From positions 372,001-436,000 of the forward strand of contig JAKSGN010000022.1 of the NCBI GenBank assembly GCA_024180945.1: 64,000 nt of DNA, in the 5' to 3' direction. How positions within the stretch are numbered: position 1 is the first letter of the stretch; every line of letters begins with the position of its first letter. The notes under the pieces are model-generated. The model made no database searches, had not been told where the DNA came from, and was given only the letters and a program-made list of their open reading frames with translations. The DNA comes from Macrophomina tecta. Taxonomy: Eukaryota > Ascomycota > Dothideomycetes > Botryosphaeriales > Botryosphaeriaceae. Below are positions 24,912-36,868 of this stretch, one piece after another. Made by a program: the position numbers and the translations under genes.

Positions 24912-26590
24912 CGCTGATTGGGCGGGCGGCAATCGCAGTGCGCCTCAACGCCAGACAGAGGCAGGGGTCAGCGCAATCAGGACTCGCTCTGCGTTTTGTT
25001 ACGGGCATCAGCAGGCTGTTGCAGGGGGGCCGCCCGCCTTAGTCATCGCGCCGCATTGCTGGGCTCGCGCGGGGCAGTAGCTCTCTTTGAGGGCGCGCTG
25101 CTTCTTATGGGAGGCTTGTTCAGCAGCCTCCTCAGCGTTGACCCGTTGCTAGCTATTGAAGCCATGGCTTCGTGACTAGAGCCGTTGTGCAGCCTACGGT
25201 CCCGGGGACGCCTCTGCATCATTTCCGCACCGCGCTTCATCTCCCTCTCGATGATGATCTCAACGACACAGCAGCCAAGTCGCGGCCCCGAGGCCGACCG
25301 AGCAGGTTCTGCCAGGCTGCAGACCGCTTCGCTAATTGAGCGTCCTAGTGCAGAAGAGCATGCATTGTTGCGACCCCCGTCTACGGGCAGCACGCGTGTC
25401 TTGAGCGGTAGCCTAATGCTAGCTCGCGACGGGCCTGACGTCGCTCAAATGCCCCTCTTCGCTTGCTTCTCGCCGTTGCCGGAGGTTTGTAACTCTATCG
25501 AGCATTTCTCGACCCAGACTCAGACTGCCGCAGCATACAGCGGCGCCTCGTCGAGGCAGAAGACACATTACAATACCGGCTGCGGTAAGATACAGGAGAG
25601 CAGGTGGCTGATCGGCACGGCGCGGAGACCTGGCTGAAACCATGCACAAGCTGCAAGGCTTGCCGAACTGTCGAACCAGGGGCATTCGCGGAGTCCTGCC
25701 GCATCTCCCGCACCAAACGCCTGCGAGGATGATCCTCTCACCACGCTTACCATACCAACCCTTCCCCCTTGGCGTGCCCAGACGTTGCCGTAGTGATGGC
25801 TGCTCGACCTCAAGCGACCTGTCGACATACTTCTGCTCGTCCTTGACCGCCGCCCAGCGTCAGCGTCCCGCATCCACGGCCTGCGAGACTTGGGCTGAAG
25901 GTCGTCGAGTATCAGCAGGCGTCAGCAGCGGCGCAGGTGGGTGCTGGCCAGGGCGTTCTCTGCAACGTGTGCGGCATGCTTCCACGGGTGCTCAGCCAAG
26001 CTCGCTCCAGCTGAGCTCGCGTTTCAGATTGCCTATCATGCATGCCTGAATAATGCCCATCAATGGCCCAGAGTCAATGATGCGACCGGCCGCAGTGGCA
26101 CTCGGCGTGGAATAGTGGTAGAGAGCGCCAGCGGCAGGACCGCAGGACGTGTCAGACGCTGGGGATCGTGGTGGATGATGGGTTCGAGCTGTTGGACCTT
26201 GCTCGCCAGTTGTTTCAGAGCGTAGCGGGCGTTCACGACTGGGATGCCGAAAGGCAAATCTGCGATGCTTGGAGCAAAGACCCCTGAAAGCGACATTGCG
26301 TTCATCTGCTGGCCGAAGCATGTCGGCATCGACTCGGTGCTACAGCACTTTTATCGCCAGGCCTTGTCAGTCGTTGGCGCTATCTGAACGATACCGCCCG
26401 CACCGCCGCCTGGAGGATGTGCAAGCGATCGTCGAACGCTCATCACGACGCCGACGACTTTGCCACAGAGCAATCACGATGAAACAATGAACACGGGGAA
26501 ATTAGATGCGAGCGAGTGAGCTCCACGTGGACCCGACAGATGCCCCGACTCATCAAGGTCCGGACAATATGAAATCCATACTGCATTGCT
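24912..26590. other. Intergenic, possibly with decayed coding sequence
   Basis: No intact gene. On the minus strand near 26070-26330 two overlapping frames each have short protein-like stretches (FGIPVVNARYALKQLASKV in one, GALYHYSTPSATAAG in another), as expected of a frameshifted relic. I could not identify a family. Confidence 0.35.
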
Positions 26591-26936
26591 TCATTCGCCA
26601 ATGACATAGGTGCATCCATTCTCGCCAATCCAGACTTCGTGGACGCGCCTTGCATCAACGTCCAGACGGGCGCCGGGGCCGAATGTCTCCTTGGCCGGAG
26701 TGTGGTCCTGGGGGTAGGTTATGGTGAGCTCGCCCTCAAGGATCAGGTGGGTGGTCAGGCCGTTATGCGAGTGCGGCGGATAGTGAGCGTTTCTGGGCTA
26801 GGGCGTAAGCCGAATGGGGCTTTCCGTGGATAGACTGGAGCTCAGCAACTTACGGGCCATCAGACCAGGTGAACACGTGGCGGAAGCCCCAGTCGCGGAC
26901 TTCCCTCTCAGCATCTCGCTGCGAGTTGACTGGCAT
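26591..26936 (-). CDS. Small single-domain cupin protein
   Basis: A two-exon gene missed by simple ORF calling. Exon 1 is 26936-26854 and exon 2 26792-26591, with a 61-bp intron (GTAAGT to CCCAG), for 94 residues. The ATG has a good context (CACAATGCC). The intron splits the codon for P28 and rejoins DGP|NAHYPPHSHNGL exactly in frame. The cupin barrel is recognisable by H35-x-H37, the LILEGELTITYP strand pair with E47-G48, and a second motif PGARLDVDARRVHEVWIGENG spread over about 67-87. The usual glutamate after HxH is replaced in spacing by T41-T42-H43, so the metal-binding set may be unusual. Function is unknown; small fungal cupins of this sort are generally uncharacterised. Divergent from the phospholipase C gene 600 bp away. 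Confidence 0.85.
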
Positions 26937-27535
26937 TGTGGCGGCGGCGGCTCCTGCAGCGGTGGAGCACAGAGTTTCGAGGATGTGTCGTGTGTTTATG
27001 TGCGGAAGCCCTGGGGGCGATGAGGGGGAGCTGGAGCTCTTTCCGCGAGCTTCTGGAGGAGACCCTGGAATGACGTCGCCGCCCTTTCCTCCTCCGCGAG
27101 CTGCACGGCACAACGGCACCGCCGCCCACGGGCAACGCCTGCCCGCTGCGCCCTGCTTCGCGCCTGCCTTGGTTGCGTGGCCGCAGCCATCGGGGCTGCT
27201 CCTGCTGGCAGCTCGCATAGACCGCAGCGTCAGCCGGGGCTGCGCGACAACGGGGCGGGCGAGCCTGTTTGCGCGAGATCGTCAGCTCTCTCCGACGTGA
27301 AACCCCGTGGGTCAAAAAAGCCCGCTTGCGCCTGTCTGTGTCTTATCCTCTTCGAGCCCTGTTCTGACTCGCCCGCCTCGACACTGGCTCTGTCTCCCTG
27401 CGCTTGCAACACGTGAGCTGCCTCGTCGCCCTTTTGGCGGTCTGTTCCAGAGGTACCTTAACTCCACCGCGCGAGCCTGCCTTAGGAGCCTACTCACACG
27501 CCGCTACTTCACCATCCCATCAGTTTTTGCCCACG
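26937..27535. promoter_or_regulatory. Divergent promoter, cupin / phospholipase C
   Basis: 599-bp space between the start codons of the cupin (-) and phospholipase C (+). The right end is pyrimidine-rich as in many fungal leaders. No specific factor site can be assigned. Confidence 0.5.
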
Positions 27536-30500
27536 ATGGCCACCGACTCCGCCACCACTGTCCCCCAGGCCACTGCGGACAACCCTGTCCCGAAACCCCA
27601 GGCTGTATCCAATGCCGAGGCCCAGGCTGGCGGCGGTACCGCAAGCTACACCATCAAAAATGCGCAGAAGATCGACAAGCTGAACTCAACGCTTTCCAGC
27701 CATATTGAAAACATCTACAAGAGACTGGAGACGGAATTCGAGGTTTCCAACAAGATTGGCCTCAACCATTTCCTCGTCAATGCACAATCCCACACCGCCG
27801 ACACCCTTCCTATCGAAGGCGACAAATTGACTCCCGAGAGTCTCAAGACCTACTTCCTAACACATCACGTGAATGCACTGCGAGCCCCGGAGCCCCTGGA
27901 TCTCAGTTGGCCTATATCTAACTATTTCATCTCCTCCAGCCATAACACCTACCTGACTGGCCACCAGCTATATGGCGAATCAAGCACTGACGCATACAAG
28001 AACGTAAGCATCCAAAAGCGCGTTACAGGCAGTTCTGAAAGTACTAAACTCGTCTAGGTCTTGCTTCGAGGTTGCCGTGTAAGCCCCTCCTTCCTGCAGG
28101 ACAAAGCAGGAACGCTGACATGAGGATTCACGTGACCTTCAGTGCGTAGAGATTGATGTCTGGGATGGCGAGGCTCCGTCGGATTCGGAGGATTCGAGCA
28201 GTTCTGCTGACGAACAAGATGCCAAGACGGGTAAAGAGGGCAAAAAGCCGGGTCTTAAGGACCGTCTGAAGGCGAAGCTTGGAAGGAAGAGCTCTGTGAA
28301 GGCTACACCAAAGAAGGAGAAAGAGCGCGCTCCTCCTGCAAGCACCGACGGGACGACTCAGTCAAGCGAGATGCCAAAGCCCTGGAGAGCCAATTCCAAC
28401 CGCGCAGAGCCAAAAGTATACCACGGTATGGGTCCCCCGACTTTATTTTGCGGAGACTTTATTTCTGATCCTGGGCCTTGCAAGGCTATACCGCTACTTC
28501 CGATATCTCCTTCCGCTCTGTGTGTGAGACCATCCGGAAATACGCATTCGTTACCTCGTGAGTGTTGCTCTCTGGTTTGGTTTTTTTTGTTTTTTTTTTT
28601 TTCGCGACTCAATTCTAACTTTTCGTAGGGAACTGCCCCTCATCATCAGCTTCGAAGTACACACGAGCCTGGAGCAACAAGAGATCATGGTCGAGATCAT
28701 GAACGAAACATGGAAGGAGTTCCTCGTCGACCATCCACCGGAGGATAAGCTTGATCCAGCGAAGCTTGAACTTCCTCCTCTTGAGAAACTTCTCCGCAAG
28801 ATCCTGATCAAAGTCAAGTATGCGCCTCCGGTACAGCCTGGTGAAGTTACACCGCCTCAAGAATCCGAGCCCACAACTCCTTCCGAGTCAGAAGAGGATC
28901 CGGCTGTAGCTACGGCTGCGGCCGATCAACCCAAACCTGCGAAGGTCAAGGTTTGTCAAGCACTTAGCCGCCTTGGAGTATACGCCTGGGCTATACGGTT
29001 CCAACACTTGCACCAACCAGGTAAGATTGCATTCATGAGGTCTTGCTCTGGTCCAGTCACTGATGGTCATGTCTAACAGAAGCTCAATATCCTGCGCATA
29101 TCTTCTCCCTGTCTGAGGGCCGTCTCATGGAGATTCATCAAAACTTCCCAAGCGAGCTCTTCCAGCATAACAAGGTGCGATTGCCCATCTAAACTCAAGT
29201 GCCCTGTATATTCTTGCACCGGCTGACAGCGTGCATACAGAAATACATGATGCGTGCTTACCCAAAGGGTACGCGCGTGGGATCCTCTAACCTCGACGCA
29301 CCTGTTTTCTGGAGGCAAGGCGTACAGATCGTGGCACTTAACTGGCAACGCTGGGATGAAGGGATGATGCTGAACGAAGGCATGTTTGCAGGCACTGGTG
29401 GCTGGGTTCTCAAGCCAGAGGGATACCGCAGCACTTCTGACGCGGTCAAGCATCCGCACGCTCTCACATATGGCACACTGGACCTTTTGATCGAGATATT
29501 CGGCGGCCAAGACGTGCCGCTTCCCCCGGATGAGGACCACGCGAAGGGGTTCAAGCCCTATGTCAAATGTGAGCTGCACGTCGAGAAGCCGGAGGAGCGA
29601 CTAGGAGAACCCATCCCGGGCGGTGGCAAGAGCAAAGAAGGCGAATACAAGCAGCGCACAAAGACTGCGAAGGGCCAGGATCCCGATTTTGGAGATGTCC
29701 TGCGCTTCGATGGGGTGCCCGGTGTCGCGCCTGAGCTGAGTTTCGTCAGGTAAGTCCCAACATTTTCCTTCATCCGCTGTCTCAGCCCTTAGTCCTTCGA
29801 TCTTTCCTTTCATCCCGCCTCATTCTTCACCATGGCGCCACCATCTGCTGTCCTACAATACACTGCGCCGGATGTATGGCTGCCTGCACTTCGCCGTCGC
29901 CATGTCTGAAGATCCAAGCGAGGCGGACGGCTGCATGCGATATATTGCCGGGCGCGCACACTGCCACTCGCCGCTGCACACCTGGTACTTAAAGCCTATT
30001 CCGCTTTCTTCGTGTCACTATCGTGGTGCGTGCTACCATAGTAGGCACGACAGACACGCTGGGACCGGCATATGTATTTGCAGCCAATTTCTTTCCGGAC
30101 CTTACTCAATACCCCCTTTCCGTCATCTATCTCTGGACATTACCGCTCGAACAACATTTCTTTCTCCCATCTCACTCCCATGCGAATTTTTTCTTGGTCC
30201 CACGTCGCCAAGGCGACGGAGACGAGAAAGTTTATTTTTCTTCCCTCTGGTACAGGCTTCTCCGGCCGCTAACCGATTTCGCACTCTTGCAGGTTCAAGG
30301 TCATGGATGATGAATTCGGCCGCGACGACCTGGCTGCGTGGGCCTGCTTCCGGCTCGACCGTCTACAGACGGGATTCCGCCTTATTCATTTGTTCGACGC
30401 GGAGGGCGTGCAGAGTAAGGGAGTGTTGTTGGTCCGCGTGACTAAGAACTTCGTCGTCGAGACGCCGCCGCGCGCCAAGGGAGAGGAACAACAGAAAGGG

Positions 30501-30542
30501 CCGGAAGCGTTGGTGCAGGAAGTACAGAAACTATCGACGTAA
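27536..30542 (+). CDS. PLC1: Phosphoinositide-specific phospholipase C
   Basis: Cleaves PIP2 to diacylglycerol and IP3 in a Ca-dependent way. Eight exons: 27536-28003, 28058-28078, 28143-28425, 28485-28557, 28629-29020, 29080-29174, 29241-29749, 30293-30542; 533 residues. The X box has SSSHNTYL (catalytic H136, Ca ligand N137), CVEIDVWDG (E166, D168), YHGYT (H257) and SFEVH (E291), which align with the catalytic and Ca-binding residues of mammalian PLC-delta1. A Ser/Lys/Glu-rich insert of about 80 residues separates WDG from YHG. The Y box includes [11 protein letters not shown] and [16 protein letters not shown]2-like part follows. No PH domain is visible and an EF-hand is at best degenerate, so this is a short fungal form. 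Exon 2 is only 21 nt. The last intron is 543 bp, the others 54-71 bp. Confidence 0.95.
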
Positions 30543-33500
30543 GGAATCATGGGGACGGATAGAGAAAGGAAGATGGATGGAGAAAGATCGAGATTGAATT
30601 TGCGGCTGAACGTGTCTGGCTGGCTGTGGAAAACAAACAGACATGGGACGCTAGCAATTTCCGATATCGGCTATTGCTCAAGAGCGGTGTGTTGCAGCGT
30701 TTACACTGTACGAGGGAAGAAAATGGTTGCTGACGTACTTTCTTCGCCGGGGGTTTCGCTCACCCAATCATCATCATATGTATAGCGCGCGGTTGTAAAA
30801 TAGCACTTACTCTCAAACAGACAGTTGAACAGACGGAATCAGGAAAGGCGGGCGGAAAGTAAAAGTTGTGCCAGTATGAAGCGAATCTGATTGGACGAAG
30901 GAAAGTTTCTGCGATGTCTGCGACACCGAGCTTCCGCTTATGTATGACAAATGAATACACATGGGGAGTTGAAGCGGCTATCCGGACGAAAATGTCATCG
31001 ATTTTCTTGAGCATATACGTCTGGATGACTGCTTCAATTCACCATGAAGCGGTGTCGAGGTGGCTTTGTCCTGTCCGCTGAAAACCTACAGGCGAAGCCC
31101 AATCTTCCCTTGCCGCAGGAGGGTAAGGTTTTTTCCGGAACAATCGTTTGGAGCTTCCTAATTGCTCCTCCCTGCAGTCCTTCCTTGCTTATTTGCTGAT
31201 CGGATGATGTGAGATCCCGCTCGATGTGAGGAGGACGAGATGACGGCGACGACGACGACGACGATGATGATGATGGTGGGGCGTCACACACGCACAAAGC
31301 ATAGTGATTCCTATCGGAGACCTCCCCTCCCTCAAGCTATCATGCGAATGTGGAAATGAAGCTCGCGAGAGGACGCAGAGAGCGGTGAGGGTGGCAGAGA
31401 CGCACAAAAAGGGACCAAGGTGCAGCTTGCAAGCTGTTGTCGCACAAGGACACGCAGGCAGCCGGGTAGCCAGCAGGCGGCTCCGATGACACCTTTTTTT
31501 TTTTTTTTTTTTTTTAGCCCGTTAGAGTGGTTTTGGGTTAAATTTGGGATGGGAGGGGAGAGGGAGAGACTATGGATGTACCGCCAGCCAGGAAAGGCGG
31601 GCGTTAGTTCTTGGGGCCGGGAAGGAGGAACCTAAGGTCGGTCCGGCGGCGCCTTTTCTTCTTTCCTTTCCCTTTTCCTTTTCTTTTTATTGTCTAATGC
31701 TTCTGCACGGGTGGTTTGCAACGGTCTACGGGTCATGAGCGGTCTATGCTTTCTACCTTACTTTTTTTTTGGGGGGGGTGTGTGGGGGTGTGCACCACGG
31801 TGAGAGGCTGATTGATTGATAGGCCGACAGGAGAGGGTATGGCATGTCTGTGTGTACGAGCACCAGATGGGAAGACGATGACTTCAACAACCACACCAAT
31901 CCGCCAGATCTCGCGCACAGCGTTAATTCTTCCGTTCAATGCTATTTCGCACCACATATTCATCTGTTCCGCATTTCTTTCGAACTACCCGGCCGCCGAA
32001 TCAAGTAACTCACCCCCACCCAAACCATCATGCACGCACCCGGCAATCGGACTCTATTCCGAGGGGAAACTATCATGGAGGGAAAAAAAGTAACGAAGAG
32101 CGAACTAGCAACCGATTGCTGCCCAGCTGGCACTTTCTCGCTCCCTCACGCCCTTTATCCTTTTCCTTTTCTCTCTATCCCGTGTACGCGTGTCCCCGCT
32201 TTGCCGCCAGTCCGCGCGGAGAAAGCGGTGAGTGAGAAGAGAGAAGGAAAGGAAAAACGTCAGTTGCAAAATGGGGCTTCGTGTACGTGTGTGGCTGAGA
32301 CGCTGTGTAACCACATTTCAGCAAAGGTCCACGGGTAGACCCCGCAGAGGGGAACGGAAAATTAGAGAAGCGTTGAGCGGGAAGGGAAGGGAGAGAAGGG
32401 AAGGGCGGCCTGGACAGCAGGTCAGGAATTCCCACAGGGCTGTTGCCCGTGTCCGCGGTGGCTTTTTCTTTTTCTTTTTTCTTCTTTTCCTTGGTAGAAA
32501 ACGGGCATTCGGGCGCAACGGCTGAACATCCCTGTATGATCCTCCCGCGGAGGGGCCGACGGAAGAGGTAGATGATGACGGAGCATCGGGTAAAAAGGTA
32601 CAAGGGAGTAGCGGAGCGGAGCGGACCGCAGAGAACGATACCCATTCTTCCCCCATTTGTCAGATACGTCTATGCGAGGGTGTATGTGTGCTACGCTGCC
32701 TGGTCAGTCTGAACAGGCAGCGTACGCATCGGCGTACACAATGGTGTGAGCTCATACAAGTGGCAAGCCCAGAGATTTTTGGTTGAAAAGCCTACGTCAT
32801 CCGAAGGCAATCAGCATGGACGGGTAGCGATAACTCCATCCTGTATAGGTGGAGAAATTCCCAGGTGCAATCATACACCAGCTGATCTGATGAGAGCTTG
32901 TGCAATGCAGTCAGCTGGTTGGCCTGAAAGCTGCATATGCGCGGAACAGCAAGGCCTAGAAAATCCTCCGGGCAAAACCCACCCGCCTGCCTGAACCCCA
33001 CCGTACGAGACGGCGGCGGGGAGCTCAAAAACCGGGTCGATGTGGGCCCAATACGGGAACGAACAGGTGTTGAGGCAAATAGAGAGAGAGAGCATGATTT
33101 CTGCTGCAGGCGGAAAACAAGGAGATGGATGATATTGGCGGTTTTACCGTTTTTTAGCTTTCCAGTTGGAAACAAGGTGCTGGGTGGAGCCACAGCTACC
33201 ACTCACCCGACTCAAGCCTCACAAGGCAGCTGATGCACCCCGCCCAGACCGGTAAAGCATGACAACGGCAAACCTGCATATGCACTGCATTAGACAGGCA
33301 GCCGTTGTTTTTATTCTTTTTTTTTTTTTTCCCTCTCTGCTCTCTCCTCCTCGCCTGATCTGCGCATACCGCCTTTTCGAAATAGACAGCATCAGCGCGT
33401 CCTTCCGTGAGATCTATCACGTCAAGGACAGGGCCGGCTGCCGGTTCCTGCCACTCGCCGTTAATCTCCCCGGTGAAACGTGGCTTACGATCTCGACTGA

Positions 33501-35666
33501 TGGGAATGATGAGATCTCATTTCTTTTTCCTCCGGTCTGCCCATCATCGCCCCGCCACTGGGTCGAGAAGGGAGCACAAAAAAACGGAAGAGGCAAATGC
33601 CAGGTGCGGCAATGTACATACACTGCCGGACAAGCTGCCATAATCGGGATAGTCGCGTGACTGACTTCCGTGAAGATCGACCAGGGCAGGGGCTGTGCGA
33701 CGGTTGGAATCAGCGTCCAGCGGCGGGCGGCGGCGGTGTTGGCCATTAACGAGGTGCAATTATCAGCCGCGCATCTTTCGCGCGCGGATAACTGCAGCAG
33801 CACGGTAGCTTATAATCACCGTCGTTGCCTCACGATTCCGTTTGTAGACTAGCCGCCGCAGTGGCTTTGTCATCTCACGTTGAGGGCCGGGCGTACTTCC
33901 GGCTGGATCCAACGACGTCTCTTCCGATAATTTAGACTTTCCTTTCGTAAGAGGCCAAGGTCCCCGGCCTTGCCATACGTGCTGGCCATGTAAGCGAGCG
34001 GACTGAACCAAGCCGCGCTCCCGAGACGCCCGAAGCGGCTCGGTGTGTAGGGCCGCGTAGTCTGGCTTCGTGAGGCGAATAAGGGCGAGGTTATGATAGT
34101 CGCCTCTACGCCCACAGGACCACCGATGGGGAAGAAGGGAAGCGACGCACCGGATGGAAGGCGAAGGAGAGTTGGCAAGAGGGTGTTCCTTGAAGCCCCA
34201 GATTTGTCGGTGAGCAGCGCTGTCTCTGAAACCCGTGAGCATGCATCGACCCAGCCGCGCGTCTGAGCAACGTTGTTCCGTCTTGCTTCGCCTTCTTGCG
34301 CGCGCCGACCCACAGTCGACGATCGACTGGCCTCGGTACGCTACAGGACATGATGCGAGCTATGACCTAGGGGCAAGAGTGCGTAGCGCAGGGCACATGT
34401 TCTCTCCGAGTAATGGCCAGCATTAAAGCTACTCGAGCTTCGGCCTGAGCCGATTGGGCGCACTGGCGGCAAAGCGAGGGGTGCTGCTGTGAGCGAGTCG
34501 TATACGAAGGCTTGGTGGAAGGTATGGCGAAAGCTCCTTCAGGTAAACGATCGAGCAGCAACTCGGTGGCTACGGATGCAGTCCCACCCTCGACACCGCA
34601 TTCCGGGTTGCGAATCCCTGGCCGTTATCGCGCTCGACCCAGCGAGGTGGACGAGGGGTGATCTGATTCGAACAAAGTCAGCCGATATGACGAGAACGAT
34701 GGCGGAGCTCTCGAAAGATGATAGCTCCGAACGGGCCCGGACGGGATGACTCGCGGCGCGCAAGAGATGAAGCTGCTCGCAATTCCGGGTACAAGCCTGA
34801 AGGGGGAGCCGCAAAAAATGGAGCTGGAGCGGGCGGCGGGCGGGGCGACAGGCGGACGGCTGGCTAACGGCGTTGCTTTTCAGCTCCCGCCCGCGGAGAC
34901 GGCATGGCAGGTAGGAAAGCAAAGCCGTCAAGGCTTATGGAGATGCGCGTGCAGGCGCAGGCGGCGAGATCGTGGCTTATCCGCGTGGCGGGGCGACGGG
35001 CGGTGGAGCGCTAGTGGATTCGGGAGGTGATCCCGACCGGGGCAGCGGCTTCTTGGTGCGGGCGCGGAAGCTGGGAGCTGACCGGGGGCGAGCAGTGGCA
35101 GCGACATGGGCGCGGGCTGGTGGTGACAGTCGCAGAGAGACAGAGAGAGGAGAGAGAGAGGAAGTTACAAGAGGCACGCCGGGCCGCGGAGGCGCAACAA
35201 GCGGTGAGGTGCCGCTGGACGCCGGCGAAGCTGAATGGCGCGCATGCTGGAGGCCATGCTCAGCTGGCGAGCTTGGAGGCCGGCGGGCGGGCTTCCGCGG
35301 GGCGCAGTTGAGCCATGTGCGACCTGCTGGGTTGAGGGGAAGGTATATCGTCAGTTGGTGGTCAAGGTGGAACACAAGGGCGGTTGTTTCGATGCTCTCG
35401 GCAGCCGGTGCCGATGCCGGCGCGCGCCCTGCCCTGCCCTGTCTGCTGGGCTCTGCTGAGGACGGGCGCCGGGCTCTGGGCGCCAGGATGGCGCGGTGGA
35501 GCGAGTGCAGCGCAGCGCAGCGCAGGTGCGTAATGTATGTATCACCTGGGAGTGCTGGATCTCGGACGGCTCTTTGTGGGGTTGCGCGGAGGCGGCATGG
35601 ATCAGGATGCCCTAGAGGTGCCAGTCGGCGTCGGCCCAGCCAGGCGCCTTAAAAAAACAAAAAAAG

Positions 35667-35690
35667 GCCTGGCTGCCTGGGCAGCCAGGC
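35667..35690. repeat. Perfect 11-bp inverted repeat
   Basis: GCCTGGCTGCC and its exact reverse complement GGCAGCCAGGC are separated by TG. It sits just after an A-rich run (35651-35665) and among CAGCC and GCAGC pentamer repeats. Could form a strong hairpin in RNA or a cruciform in DNA; no function known. Confidence 0.85.
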
Positions 35691-36755
35691 ATAGGGCTGA
35701 CAGCCAGAGCCTCGCTAACGCCGCCAGCGCTGCTCCGAATCATCAGCCCTCTGCCAGCCCAGTCCAGCCCAGCCCAGCGCCCGTTCCTGATCAGCAGGGC
35801 CAAGGGCGGTGGCCCCTAGCCGCCGTTGTTGCTTGTTGCGTAACTGCTGCGCCGGCACTGTCACTTGGGCCACCTGGCCGCAGCATGCGACACATCATTT
35901 CCAGCCCGGATTTGCGTCCGCTCAATCGCCGTGGGAATACAGAGCGATGCTCCATTCGACAGTTCCCAACCTAAAACACGCGCGGGTCGGACGCTGTTGC
36001 CACTAGCGGCCTCAGGACAATGTGACCAGTATCTCCGTGCCCATCGCCTCCTCACCACGGCCGCCAGCGCCTCCAAAATCTCCGAGTCAGACCTGCCCGC
36101 GGATCCGTACCACCTGATCGTGCGTCGAACGCTCCTCTGAGTCGCCAATTCAACGCTGCTGCCAGAGATGCCGATCGACGCCATGTCCCAGCCGTAAGGT
36201 TCTGGGATCACAACTGACGAGCTAAAAGCAACCTAGCAAATGAGCTTCCCCTGGCCCCATGCACCCGCACTGCCCGCAGGCCCAAATCTGCCTGCCCGAG
36301 CGGAGGCTCAAAGCCCCCAGACGTCCCCACCCCGGCCCCCCGGCCAGCTTGCTTTCCAGAAGCCACGGACCACGCGAGCTATACACGCAAAATATGACCA
36401 AGAAGAGGCGGGGCAGGGATCCCGAGAGGCCCTGACTTCGCTTCCGGCCTTTCCAATTGACCCATCCGCCTCCCAAGCTCCTGTTAGTCTCAGGCACCGC
36501 AGCCCCCGACTGAGCCTGGTCATTGGTTTCCAGATGGCCGGCTCGACACGGAACGGACAATTGTACCACGAACGGGCCGCTCCATGCATCAAAGATGCCA
36601 TCCGGTGGAAACCAGCATCAACACGGAGCTTCAATGTGAGCAAAGACTCTCACAGAGTCAAGAGAGTTAGCGCCTGCGGCTCTCTATGCCAGAGCCGTGG
36701 TACCTCCTCAGAACAACTCACGAGAGACGAGAGTAGACTGGCGGTCGAGGTAGCA

Positions 36756-36763
36756 TATAAATA
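36756..36763 (+). promoter_or_regulatory. TATA box of zinc-ribbon gene
   Basis: TATAAATA, 106 bp before the ATG at 36869, followed by a CT-rich leader (CTCCTCACCATCTCTCCCAA). This arrangement is the classic one for a strongly or inducibly expressed fungal gene. Confidence 0.7.
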
Positions 36764-36868
36764 CCCTCTGCGGCCTCCTCACCATCTCTCCCAACCATAC
36801 TCCCCTCAGCTCCTCCCGTCTGCCTATCCATCCGACCACCAACACCCGACCTCACCGCCACCCGCACC

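Larger units (their letters stand above)
30543..36868. other. 6.3-kb gene desert
   Basis: No frame here shows a domain, signal peptide or believable exon chain. Homopolymer T tracts (near 31493-31515 and 33318-33330), a GAC/GAT trinucleotide array (about 31239-31275) and, from about 34.8 to 35.8 kb, GC-rich short-period repeats are the visible structure. The right end is the promoter of the small zinc-ribbon gene. Confidence 0.45.

Noticed and set aside
25645..25735. Cys-rich peptide (PCTSCKACR) as a Zn2Cys6 transcription factor
   Set aside because: Cysteine spacing does not fit the C-x2-C-x6-C pattern and a stop follows within 30 codons.
34600..34630. Possible tRNA B box (GGTTGCGAATCCC)
   Set aside because: No matching A box, anticodon arm or acceptor stem within range.
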